49,996 nt of DNA from Isotricha intestinalis (taxonomy: Eukaryota; Ciliophora; Litostomatea; Vestibuliferida; Isotrichidae). The DNA is taken from assembly GCA_023807065.1 (NCBI GenBank), contig JAJJLU010000417.1:1-49996 (forward strand), read 5' to 3'. This document shows positions 30,892 to 40,646 of this stretch, piece by piece (the first letter of the stretch is position 1; each line of letters starts with the position of its first letter). Both the position numbers and the translations under genes were made by a program. The notes below the pieces were generated by a model. That model saw only the letters and a program-made list of their open reading frames with translations, was not told the origin of the DNA and searched no databases.

Positions 30892-31638
30892 CTAAAAAAT
30901 CACTAATAATAATAAACTAACTAATCCAAAAACTTTAATATAATTAGAAGATTGAACAGATACCTTAATAACTTGGTCATAAAAATCACCACAAGCATTT
31001 TTAACTTTAACAGTATAATTCATTTGTGTATGATTATCCTCTTTATTCAAAGGGAAATCAAAAGTATTAACCTGACAAGAAAGGACATTATTTTCAGAAG
31101 TACAATTTAATTCTTTTTGTGTTTCTTCAACAAAGACTGGCAATTTATCTAATAAATCTTTTTTAAAAAGAATTTTGAGAGTTTCAGTAGTGTAATTAGA
31201 ATTATTAAAAGTAAATGTTTGACTTGTATTTAAAGAAGGAGATAAATCAACATATTGATAATTATATTTTGAAGCAGGTTTATTGACATCATCTGGAATA
31301 GATAAATTAGCTGTAGAATTATCATCCGAAACTACAACTAAATTTTCTGAAATTTTTAAATCTCCATCTCCACTTACATCATCTTTACATTCACAATTTG
31401 CTGTTTTTCCTTCAAAATTACAATCTGATTCAAAGGTTAAGGAGTTTACTTTTAAATGTAAATTTGCTTTTCCATTAAAATCATTGTCATATAAAATTTG
31501 GAATTTTGTTCCATTTGGGAATGTTGTACATTTTTCAGGATATTTTACTTCGGTGGCGGTTAAAGTAATGTTTTCTTCTGTGAATGGAAGTTTTGATGTT
31601 GATAAGGTAATGATTACTAAGAGGAGAATAAATTTCAT
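30892..31638 (-). CDS. Predicted GPI-anchored, N-glycosylated surface protein
   Basis: The 248-residue protein begins with a signal peptide (MKFILLLVIITLSTS). It ends with SSN followed by a hydrophobic tail (VFGLVSLLLLVIF) with no cytoplasmic basic residues, the classic GPI-attachment arrangement. In between are about nine N-x-S/T sequons and eight or so Cys residues in pairs (for example CNFEGKTANCEC). Composition suggests one or two beta-sandwich domains. Function is unknown; a cell-surface coat or adhesion role is possible. The stop is TAG. Confidence 0.7.
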   Translation of the reverse strand: MKFILLLVIITLSTSKLPFTEENITLTATEVKYPEKCTTFPNGTKFQILYDNDFNGKANLHLKVNSLTFESDCNFEGKTANCECKDDVSGDGDLKISENLVVVSDDNSTANLSIPDDVNKPASKYNYQYVDLSPSLNTSQTFTFNNSNYTTETLKILFKKDLLDKLPVFVEETQKELNCTSENNVLSCQVNTFDFPLNKEDNHTQMNYTVKVKNACGDFYDQVIKVSVQSSNYIKVFGLVSLLLLVIF

Positions 31639-32001
31639 TTTTTATATGATATATTTTATTTTTTTGAAAGATTTATATAATTTTTTCATTTGGATATTGT
31701 ATTTTTTATTCATATTTAAATTTTTTTTTTTTTTAATTTAAATTGCCTTTTTTATATGAAGTTTTATCGTTTTATTATTTAAACTTCTTTTATTTTTTTA
31801 GTTAAATACTTTATTACATATTAAATTACTTTTGTTAAAGGACTTTTTGCATTAAAAGATAAAAATAATTATTTGTCACAAATATTCAAAAAAAAAATAT
31901 TTTTTTTTGATTATAAAAGATAATAAAATATGAATTAAACATTTATATAATATTTATTAAAATTAAAATGAATAACGTTTCTTCAATATTAATAAAAAAA
32001 A
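31639..32001. other. AT-rich divergent intergenic region
   Basis: This T-rich stretch lies between the divergent surface-protein and coiled-coil genes. I see no ORF or RNA. Confidence 0.45.
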
Positions 32002-33015
32002 ATGTCTAATGAAATAAAAGATGCAAATCTTCAACAATTAAGTCAAAATGCTCAAAAAATGAAAGAATTAGAGTCAAAAATGGAGGAAATAGAGAAAAAA
32101 ATATCAGAAATAAAACTTCAAAATGATAAGAATAAATTAGATGAAAATTTATCAAAAGATGAAATAGAAAAATTATATCAACAAACATTAGATTTATATG
32201 AAGAATATAATCAACCACTTAAAAAAAGAGTAACAAATAAATTTGTTGAAATTTTCGATGAAATTGGAGCAAGAGTTTATGAATCACAAATGAAAAAAGA
32301 AGAGTTAGAAAATAAAAAATATGAACTTGAAAATGTTTTAAAAGAATTAGAAAAAAATTCTTATGATGATGATCAAAAAGAAAAAAAAATAAATGAAGAT
32401 ATTGATATTATGAAAAGTGAAATTGAATTTACAAAAACACAATATGATCAATTAACAAATGAAAACATTCAATTAAGAAAAGAATTAGATCAAAAAAATA
32501 ATTTAATAGGTCAATTACAAAACAAATTAAATCAACTAAAACAATTAATAGGAAAATTAACAGAAGTTAGAGTAATATTGAATAAATATTTTTCTTCTCA
32601 TTTTGAAAATTTCACACAACAAGAAAGAGAAATTATTCAAGATATGCAAAATTATAGAGCTTTAAATAATGAACCAAAATATAAAGAAGCAATGAATGAA
32701 TTGTTAGAAAGTGGAGAATATGGTATTTTACAAAGTAAAAAAAAAACTCCTTCTAAAACTTCTTCTAAAATGAATTCTAAGAGAAGTTCTAAATCTAATA
32801 GAGTAAATGAAAATAATATTGAGGATAAACAAAGTTCTAAAAAAGAAAGTGTTAAAGAACCAAGTGAAAAAAGCAAAAAAGAAAGTGTTAAAGAACCAAG
32901 TGAAAAAAGCAAAAAAGAAAGTGTTAAAGATAATACTGAAAATAAAAGTGAAATTCAACAAGATGTTTTTATGGAAAAAGAAGAAGAAGAAGGCGATAAA
33001 AATGATGGAGATTAA
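32002..33015 (+). CDS. Coiled-coil protein with Lys/Ser repeat tail
   Basis: The 337-residue protein is coiled coil at about 10-205 (long Leu/Lys/Glu heptads, including a NKFVEIFDEIGARVYESQ helix). A short segment rich in aromatic and acidic residues follows (YFSSHFENFTQQEREI). The tail is basic and Ser-rich from about 250 and contains 12-residue tandem repeats. No known domain. It is possibly a cytoskeletal or axonemal component. Confidence 0.7.
   Translation: MSNEIKDANLQQLSQNAQKMKELESKMEEIEKKISEIKLQNDKNKLDENLSKDEIEKLYQQTLDLYEEYNQPLKKRVTNKFVEIFDEIGARVYESQMKKEELENKKYELENVLKELEKNSYDDDQKEKKINEDIDIMKSEIEFTKTQYDQLTNENIQLRKELDQKNNLIGQLQNKLNQLKQLIGKLTEVRVILNKYFSSHFENFTQQEREIIQDMQNYRALNNEPKYKEAMNELLESGEYGILQSKKKTPSKTSSKMNSKRSSKSNRVNENNIEDKQSSKKESVKEPSEKSKKESVKEPSEKSKKESVKDNTENKSEIQQDVFMEKEEEEGDKNDGD
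32842..32931 (+). repeat. 36-base in-frame tandem repeat
   Basis: Two exact-looking 36-base units (32842-32877, 32878-32913) encode KESVKEPSEKSK, and a third half unit (KESVKD) runs to 32931. The units appear identical at the DNA level, so the duplication is recent. Confidence 0.88.
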
Positions 33016-33760
33016 ATTAAATTGACTAAAAATTTTTTTTTCCTTTTAAAATTTTATTTTGTTTTGTCTTTTGGTTTTTTCTTTTAATAAAATAGAAAAA
33101 TAAATTTGTTTTAAAAATAAAAAATTAAATTTAATTTTCATTATATATAATGACACTATAATTACCCTAGAATAGTTTAAATAAATATTAGATTTACAAA
33201 ATTTCTGGTTAAACTTTATAAATTTTCTTATTAATAAATATATTAATAAGAAACCTTTTTTTTATAAACTACATTTTACAAGAAATAAATATTATCAATA
33301 ATTTTATTAAGATTTAAATCCGAAAATAAATTTATTATCTTTTAATTAAATGGTTAAATATTTATAAAACATCTTCTAAAAAAATAGGTTTTAAAGCATT
33401 ATCTTTTTATAAATTCATAGAAAAATAGAATGTATCTTCTCTTTATTTTATTGGTTATTGAAAATTAATATCCCTAATATAATAATCTATAGTTTTTTGA
33501 TGCTTTTGTCACTGGAATTCATGTATAATTATTAATTTTATTGTTTATTAAAAAATAAAAGAAAATATTATTTTTAATTATCATTTTTTATATATCATTC
33601 AATTGAATTTTAAATATTTGTAATTGTCTAATATTTTCTAAAACTTTTCTAAAGTTATTCTTTTTTTTCTTTTTTCAAATTATTAATTATCCTATTATAA
33701 TCAAAAAAAATAAATCGAAAAAAATATAATTAAAAAGTCAAATTTAATTAAAAATAAAAA
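33016..33760. other. AT-rich intergenic region
   Basis: These 745 bases lie between two plus-strand genes, with no ORF, RNA or repeat detectable. The promoter of the MORN gene should be at its right end. Confidence 0.45.
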
Positions 33761-35019
33761 ATGGGTGTATGTTGTTTACGTCCTGTGAATCCAAACACAG
33801 AAATAGAAACAAGTCCAAAAATACTAAACAATCTCAGTAACTAAAAACATATTTATATTAAAAAATTTTAAAAAACTTAGTTGATCATTTTAGAGAAGAT
33901 TCAAATTTACTAAATACTTTAATAAGAATCCAAAGTAGATTTCGTGGAATGTCATCTCGTAGATTATATAGACAAAAAAAAAATAACAAAAATCAATATC
34001 AAAGTTACAACTCCTCAATCACAAAAGAAAATAATATAAACGAAATAGAAAGTAACTTTGCATCAATTCAAGTAGATGAAAAAGGTAAATTGACATCTCC
34101 CAATATTGTAAGAAATGAAAATATAAACAATAATAACAACATAATAGAAAATAATAAAAATGAAGAAAATAACATAATCCCTGAAAATAACAATAATCAA
34201 GAATTAATAAATAAAATCCCTCAAGAAGAATTAAATAAATTAATGACTGAATATCCTCCATTAAACGATGGTGTAAACGTTTCAATACGTCCAATAATAG
34301 AATACGAGAATGGTTCTATCTTCTACGGAGAGTGGGATCCATCAACAAACAAACGCCATGGTCGTGGTATTCAAGTATGGTTAGATGGTAATAAATACAG
34401 TGGTCTCTGGAAAAATAATAAAGCAAATGGAAAAGGGAAACTTGAACATAAGGATGGTGATTATTATGAAGGAGATTGGAAAGATGATAAAGCAGATGGA
34501 TATGGAATTTATTGTCATAAAGATGGTTCTAAATATGAAGGAAGATGGAAAGATGATAAACAACATGGTTATGGTGTAGAAATTTGGCCTGATGGAAGTA
34601 GATATGAAGGAAATTATGAAAATGGAGTTAAAGATGGGAATGGTGTTTTTTATTGGGGTGATGGTTCTGTTTATAAAGGAAATTTTAAAAATAATAATAT
34701 TAATGGGAAAGGTACTTATAAATGGAAAGATAATAGAATTTTTGAAGGAGATTGGATTGATAATAAAATGGAAGGGAAAGGAACTTTTAAATGGCCTGAT
34801 GGAAGATATTATGTTGGAGATTATAGGAATGATAAGAAAGATGGATATGGAGAATTTTTTTGGAATGATGGAAGATGTTATAAAGGATTTTGGAAAGAAG
34901 GTAAACAAAATGGGAAAGGAAAATTCTTTAATCCTAAGACTAAAGAGTGGAAAGATGGGGTTTGGAATAATGGAAAGAGGATTAAATGGATTGATGGGAA
35001 TGATAGTTTTGAAAAATAA
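33761..35019 (+). CDS. IQ-motif MORN-repeat protein with N-terminal lipid-anchor signal
   Basis: Joining exon 1 (33761-33836) to exon 2 (33881-35019) gives a 404-residue protein. It starts MGVCC: Gly2 for myristoylation, and Cys4 and Cys5 for palmitoylation. An IQ calmodulin-binding motif (IQSRFRGMSSRR, residues 42-53) follows, then an Asn-rich linker, the segment YPPLNDGVNV, and about nine MORN repeats from about 170 to 395 (for example YEGDWKDDKADGYG). MORN arrays bind lipids or act as membrane-associated scaffolds. The IQ motif suggests calcium/calmodulin or centrin control. The spliced N-terminus would be missed if only the exon-2 ATG at 33949 were used. A related MORN block occurs in the pseudokinase gene at 44.9 kb. 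Confidence 0.87.
33837..33880 (+). other. Intron of IQ-MORN gene, 44 bases
   Basis: The intron starts GTAACT and ends CTTAG, phase 1. It contains stop codons in frame. Removal fuses the MGVCC peptide to a frame that completes an IQ motif, which strongly supports the prediction. Confidence 0.88.
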
Positions 35020-35249
35020 TTTGGAATATTATTTTAAGGTTTTTTTAATTCATTTTTTTAAGTTTTATTTTGTTTTGGTTTTGATTTATAAATTTTATTT
35101 TTCTTTATATTACATAAAATAATTTACAAAAGAATTTTTTATAGGAATTTTATTTTTTAAAAGATTAATATTTCACATTTTTTTCAGTAAAATCATAATC
35201 TGTATAATATTTCTATTCTCCTAAAAGATGATTTTTTTGAATTACCGTA

Positions 35250-35709
35250 CAAGTCTGCATAATTTGGCCAGTCCTCATGACAAATTTTTAAAGGGGCACA
35301 ACTTTAGAAAACCAAAAATTGTTTTTAAATAAAAATTAAACTGTATCAAAATAAATCTAATAGTATTTTTAATTCTTATTATCAATTCACTAACCAAATA
35401 TATTTACATACAGCAAACAAACATTAATATGATTTATTAAAATTTAATAAATCTAAATAAATGGAAAACCTTAACACTGCAGAAAGTGAAATGAATATTA
35501 TTGATAGGGATTATAATTTAAATTTATTAATTTAAATATTTTAAGTAAATTAAAATTTAATTAAATTAAATCCAGATACAACATCTAATATAATATATAT
35601 TTAAATAATTAAAAAATTAAGAGTGTGTACTTTTTTATATTTATGTATTTTTTATTTTTTTTTTTCTGGAAAGCCACATTATCTCGGGCCGCCACATTTC
35701 CAAGATTTG
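35250..35709. mobile_element. Candidate non-autonomous Tc1/mariner-like element (TA-flanked inverted repeats)
   Basis: Two islands of unusually GC-rich sequence face each other 460 bases apart. The left end after TA (35248-35249) reads CAAGTCTGCATAATTTGGC. The right end, reverse-complemented and also abutting TA (35710-35711), reads CAAATCTTGGAAATGTGGC. Fourteen of the first 19 positions agree, and both start immediately inside a TA, the Tc1/mariner target. The interior is AT-rich with no transposase frame, so if real this is a MITE-like relic or an IES-type remnant. Confidence 0.45.
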
Positions 35710-35824
35710 TACGATATATATATTCATTCTATAAATGATTATTAAGAAAAATGATTTTTATGAATTGTTTTATTTTTATAAAAACAATATAAATTTATAA
35801 AGAATAAGATTATCAATAATAAGT

Positions 35825-36030
35825 CATATAGAACATTTATATGATAAAACATTATTTCATTTTTCAAACCATAAATTCTGATGGAAGATTTGTTCAAATA
35901 GAATCTAAATATTAATCAATAAATTTGGATAAAAATACTCAATATCTTCATAATTAATTTAAGAAAAGAATAATTCCAGTTCATTAAAAAGTGAGTAATG
36001 ATTTAGAGTAAATTTTTCTTTGTTTTAATA
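35825..36030 (+). pseudogene. Fragment of a two-TM membrane-protein paralog
   Basis: Plus-strand translation gives EHLYDKTLFHFSNH, then after a frame change INSDGRFVQIESKY-stop-SINLDKN, and a weaker tail. These align with EHLYGKKLFNFSNN and NNDGRAVQIDPRYLTITLDKN of the intact gene starting at 36512. About seven codons are lost at the frameshift, and at least two TAA stops interrupt the frame. It is a dead tandem copy lying just upstream of its live relatives. Confidence 0.75.
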
Positions 36031-36511
36031 TCGAATATTTTCTTCTAATTTGGAAAATGGAAAAAAACATAAAGATAAAAGTTAAGAATATTACATTTAA
36101 TTGAAAGATTATGAAAAATTAATTTATTCATGCTTATTTAGACGGATATAGTTTAGATGTTTGATTAAATAGTATATGATAAAATAAGAGTATATTTCTA
36201 GAAGTTTGTAATTCTAAATACTTCAAATAACAATAAATTAATTTTTAATAATAAAAATATTTTCATTAAATCATTTAATTTTATTATATTATTTTGTATT
36301 GTATTATTTTTAGAAATAAGAAAAATGAATATACCAAAAGAATGAATAAACTCTTTTTTATTATTATTATTCATTAAATGAATAAAAATAAATAAAAGCC
36401 AAAACAAATTCAAAAATAAATAATAAAATAGAATATAAAAATAACTTCTAAAAAATAAAAAAAAAATTTATAAAAAGATATCAAAAATATAAATAAATTA
36501 AAGTTAAAAAA

Positions 36512-38083
36512 ATGTCAGAAATATCTTCTGTTCGTCATTTTTTTAATCAAATAGATTTATATGGTTTAACATTTCCTCTTCGTTACCGTAGACACAATGC
36601 ATATAATACATTATGTGGAATATCATTAAGTTTAATAACAATAATAAGTATGACAGTAGTAGTATTATTTTTCCTAATTAAAAATATACAAAGAACAGAA
36701 ATGTCAATAATAAGTAACACAGAACATTTATATGGAAAGAAATTATTTAATTTTTCAAACAATCCATTTTTAGCAGGTTATGTAAATAATGATGGAAGAG
36801 CAGTTCAAATAGATCCTAGATATTTAACAATCACTTTAGATAAAAATGATCATTATCCAGATAAAAATGAGAAAGGAATAATTGATTTAAGAAGAGAATC
36901 TACTCCTGTTAAATTAGAATATTGTAAAATTGGAGTTCATTTAAATGATAGTGATATTAAAGAAATGATTAAGGAATTTGAATATGAAAATTATTTATGT
37001 CCAATTCCAGGACAAAATTTAAGTATTGGTGGAAGATGGGGTGATCATGTTCATGGTTATGATATGTTAGAATTTCATGTTATTAAATGTGAAAATACTA
37101 GTGAAGTGAATTATTGTGCTACTCCTGAAGAAATGGAAGTTTTCTTTCAAAATAGCTATTTTAGTATTATTTATTTAGCTCAATCACTTAATCATTATGA
37201 TGTTCATAATCCTATTAAAAAAAAATTTAGAAGTGAAATTTTTTTAATTGTTACTCAATTAGTTAAAAGATATTATTATTATTTTTTACCTGGAGAATAT
37301 ATTAGTGATAATGGGTATATATTGAATAATATTAAAAAGTTTGATTTTTTTGAATATGAAAGAGTTGTTATTGACTTTGTTGATAAAGAAGATCAAGATT
37401 ATTATTCAGGAGCTACTATTGCTGAAGTTTGTTTTTCTAGTATTGATAAATTTATTACTTATGAAAGAAAATATTCTAAATTACAAAATTCTTTAGGTAA
37501 TATTGGAGGATGGATTAGAATTATTTTAGTTGTTTGTCAATTTATTTCTGATTATTTTTCTGAAAAAATTTTCTTAGTTGATATTATTAATGCTATTAAT
37601 CATGTAGAACAGAGAAAAATTCCTGTTTTGAAAATTAAGAAAATTAGTGAGCAGAAAATTAATAATTATATGAAAGATGAAATTAATTCTAATTATAAAA
37701 TCCAAAATTCACCTATTTCAATTAAACCTTCGGTTAAAGATAATAAAAGTGAAAATTTAAATTTATCAAATATACCTATTGCTCATGAAATCACAATGAA
37801 AAAAGAATATTTTGAAAGGCATAAAATTATTCATTTTACTGTTTTTGAATATCTGCTTCCTTTGTGGACTATGAAAAAAAAAGATAAATATTCTTTTTTC
37901 TTATATTATAAAGATTTTATATATAAAGATATTAGTTTAGAAGTTTTAGTTCCATTAGTTGAACGATTGTTAAAATTAAATATAATTAAAGATAAACCTA
38001 ATAGAAAAGAATATATATCACAATTAAGTAATACTGCTTTTAATATGAATTATACAAATACAAAAACAAATGTTTGGAAATAA
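36512..38083 (+). CDS. Two-TM membrane protein with large extracellular/lumenal domain, family member 1
   Basis: The 523-residue protein starts with a short cytoplasmic segment containing FFNQIDLYGLTFPLRYR. TM1 lies at about 34-56 (ISLSLITIISMTVVVLFFLI), followed by a ~280-residue lumenal or outer domain with about six Cys and a few N-glycosylation sites. TM2 is at about 330-350 (GGWIRIILVVCQFISDYF), then a C-terminal cytoplasmic region. This architecture, with the LYG motif before TM1 and a LGNIGG motif before TM2, matches a large family I recall from ciliate genomes, of unknown function. It is followed 237 bases later by a second member, and preceded by a dead copy. Confidence 0.7.
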   Translation: MSEISSVRHFFNQIDLYGLTFPLRYRRHNAYNTLCGISLSLITIISMTVVVLFFLIKNIQRTEMSIISNTEHLYGKKLFNFSNNPFLAGYVNNDGRAVQIDPRYLTITLDKNDHYPDKNEKGIIDLRRESTPVKLEYCKIGVHLNDSDIKEMIKEFEYENYLCPIPGQNLSIGGRWGDHVHGYDMLEFHVIKCENTSEVNYCATPEEMEVFFQNSYFSIIYLAQSLNHYDVHNPIKKKFRSEIFLIVTQLVKRYYYYFLPGEYISDNGYILNNIKKFDFFEYERVVIDFVDKEDQDYYSGATIAEVCFSSIDKFITYERKYSKLQNSLGNIGGWIRIILVVCQFISDYFSEKIFLVDIINAINHVEQRKIPVLKIKKISEQKINNYMKDEINSNYKIQNSPISIKPSVKDNKSENLNLSNIPIAHEITMKKEYFERHKIIHFTVFEYLLPLWTMKKKDKYSFFLYYKDFIYKDISLEVLVPLVERLLKLNIIKDKPNRKEYISQLSNTAFNMNYTNTKTNVWK

Positions 38084-38320
38084 TTATTTTTTTTTCATAT
38101 TAACTCAATTAATTGAAACATATATTTACATATTTTTCAATTTAAAATAAACATTTTAATAAATTTATATTAAATACAAAATATCATAAATTATTAATAT
38201 ATATAATTAATATACAATAAATCAATGCAAAAAATGTTATTAAGAAATAAATATTTCTGACACATATTCCAAAAATAAAAATAAATTAAAAAAATATCTT
38301 TAAAAATTAAACTTAAAACA

Positions 38321-39991
38321 ATGAATTCTTTTTTAAAAAAATCTCATAAGTTCCAAATTTTAAAAAACTATTTTAAAAAATTAGATCTGACAGGAGTAAA
38401 ATATCAACCAAAAATATTTAATCATAAAAAATTTGTTTCAATTCCAGGAGCATTAATAACATTATTATGTATATCATTAATACTATATAGAATAATAATG
38501 TCAATAAAAACAATTTTAAACAAAAATAATTTTAAAGTAACAACTGAAAGAGACACAGAATTAAATATAAATTTTACAGTTTTTGATTTAAATTTAGAAA
38601 TATGTTTAATGTTTGATAATCCTTTTTCAAGAGAAGGAATATTTACTAATTATTATGAAGAAATAAAACCAGAATATATTAAAAGAGATATTGTTGCTGG
38701 ATATGAAATACCATGTTATTATTATAATTTCTCCAATAATTCTTTTTTAATAAATGATGATTTTTTCAATTCTTTAAAAAGTTTCATTGCTTATTTTAAT
38801 GTTCCTGAAAATTCTTCTTATTATGATGTTTTAATTTTTTATAATATTTGCTATATAAATCCAAATGATTTTTTTCATCCTATTAAATATAAAAAAGAAT
38901 CAATAATATTAGGAGCTTTAGATTCAAATCCAAAAGATATAGTTTTTTATATGGATAAAATTAAAATTATTCATCACAATAAATTATTTTCGTTTTTTTA
39001 TAATTCTATTCATAAACAAGAAGAAGAATATTCTTCTTTATCTTCTCATATTATATCAACTGATACTGGAAGATATTATGATATGAGAATTAATATTGAA
39101 TATACTGGTTGGGTTACTACTTATACTTTTATTGGTTTTAATTGTGAAGAAGAATTATCTTCTATTGGAGGTTTAATTAGTATTATTTCTATTATACAAA
39201 AATTTATTGGAAAATTAATGAATAAATTATTTTTAAATTGGAAAATTAAGAAACACAGTCAATTTAGTGAAGAAAGTTATAATTATTTAATTGGGAATTC
39301 TAAATCAAAGGATTATCAAAATTTTGGGAATTATAGAAAAAATAAAGAAGAGAAAGGAAATAATAATTATAATAATAACAGTGAAGTTAATTTAAAAGTT
39401 CAGGAAAAGAATATTAATGAAGATAATCAGTTTAAAAGTTTTGAAAATATAATTAATCATGATATTATAACGATAAATAAGAATAATAAAAGTAATAATG
39501 ATAATTTAAAATTAAATGAAAATAATTCTATGGATAATATAAGTAAAAATAATAATAATAATAATCATCAAAAAAAAGTTCCTGAAGGAAAATCCATTGA
39601 TTTTGATAGTAAAAAACCTTCTATAACAAAATTTATCAGTAATATGAATAATAATCAAAATTTTAATAATGAAGAAAAATTTCAAAATCCAAATCGATTG
39701 AATGATAATAGTCTATTTAAATCTAAAAAAGATTTTGAATATAAACAATTTATTAAACTACTTGATTATTATATTATTTATCAAATGATAAAGGATGTAA
39801 ATTTATTAAAATTATTATGTTTAAATCATAGTTCTGCTCAAATTTTTTATAGATATAGATATAAAGATATTAATATTTCTTTATTAGATAATATAATGGA
39901 AAAAGAAATTAAAAATTCAAATATAAATGATGTAAATATGTTGTTTGATAATTTATATGAGAAAATAAATTTGCTTAAGTATATAAATTAG
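38321..39991 (+). CDS. Two-TM membrane protein, family member 2
   Basis: The 556-residue protein has the same plan as its upstream neighbour. A cytoplasmic KLDLTGVKYQPK segment is followed by TM1 at about 44-64 (GALITLLCISLILYRIIM), an outer domain, a SSIGGLISIISII segment for TM2 at about 285-305, and a longer Asn/Lys-rich cytoplasmic tail ending in a conserved-looking helical block (DYYIIYQMIKDVNLLKLLCL). Overall sequence identity to member 1 is low, so this is an old tandem duplication. Function is unknown. The stop is TAG. Confidence 0.68.
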   Translation: MNSFLKKSHKFQILKNYFKKLDLTGVKYQPKIFNHKKFVSIPGALITLLCISLILYRIIMSIKTILNKNNFKVTTERDTELNINFTVFDLNLEICLMFDNPFSREGIFTNYYEEIKPEYIKRDIVAGYEIPCYYYNFSNNSFLINDDFFNSLKSFIAYFNVPENSSYYDVLIFYNICYINPNDFFHPIKYKKESIILGALDSNPKDIVFYMDKIKIIHHNKLFSFFYNSIHKQEEEYSSLSSHIISTDTGRYYDMRINIEYTGWVTTYTFIGFNCEEELSSIGGLISIISIIQKFIGKLMNKLFLNWKIKKHSQFSEESYNYLIGNSKSKDYQNFGNYRKNKEEKGNNNYNNNSEVNLKVQEKNINEDNQFKSFENIINHDIITINKNNKSNNDNLKLNENNSMDNISKNNNNNNHQKKVPEGKSIDFDSKKPSITKFISNMNNNQNFNNEEKFQNPNRLNDNSLFKSKKDFEYKQFIKLLDYYIIYQMIKDVNLLKLLCLNHSSAQIFYRYRYKDINISLLDNIMEKEIKNSNINDVNMLFDNLYEKINLLKYIN

Positions 39992-40646
39992 TTATTTACT
40001 TGTAATTTTAAATATATCACTTATATGGGTATTATCTTAAATAATTTTATTAAACAATAATAATAGACATTAATGTTTAATTATTTTAACTTTATTTTGT
40101 ATTATTAAAAGAATTGGTTAATCATTTTTCCTGTGATTTAAAATAAAAATAAAATTATAAATATAGAATGAATAAAGTATTTTATTTAAAAATCCTATTT
40201 GTAAATTCCAATTCAAACTTTTATCCACTTTACATTAATTAAAAATTTAAATACCAAAATATTAGTTTTATTAGAAAGAATATAACAAAAACTTAATTCA
40301 TAAGAAATTATAATGTTTCAAATTTACATTAACTAATATAAATTCAAAAAAATATTTTAAAAATAAAATATAATGTATATAAGCACAAAATGAATTTTGA
40401 TAAAAATTAGTTTAGAAAGAATATTAATCTAAAAAAGATTATTGAATATAGTAATAAAATTAAAAAACATATATCTATTAATGTTAATTTTTTTAAATAT
40501 ATTCATATAAATTTCTAAATAGTTTATATTTTTGATATATCTATTATAAATAGAAACATAATTATGTTATTAAATTATTTTTATGTTTTTTTTTTTGATT
40601 TTATTTAATAATTGGATTGTTATATATTTTACAATAATTTAATTAA
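39992..40646. other. Intergenic region between convergent genes
   Basis: These 655 AT-rich bases contain no ORF, RNA gene or repeat that I can identify. Confidence 0.45.

Noticed and set aside
34381..35122. Long ORFs in other frames across the MORN repeats
   Set aside because: They are periodic shadows created by the repeated MORN codons; the same effect is seen at 46222-46730.
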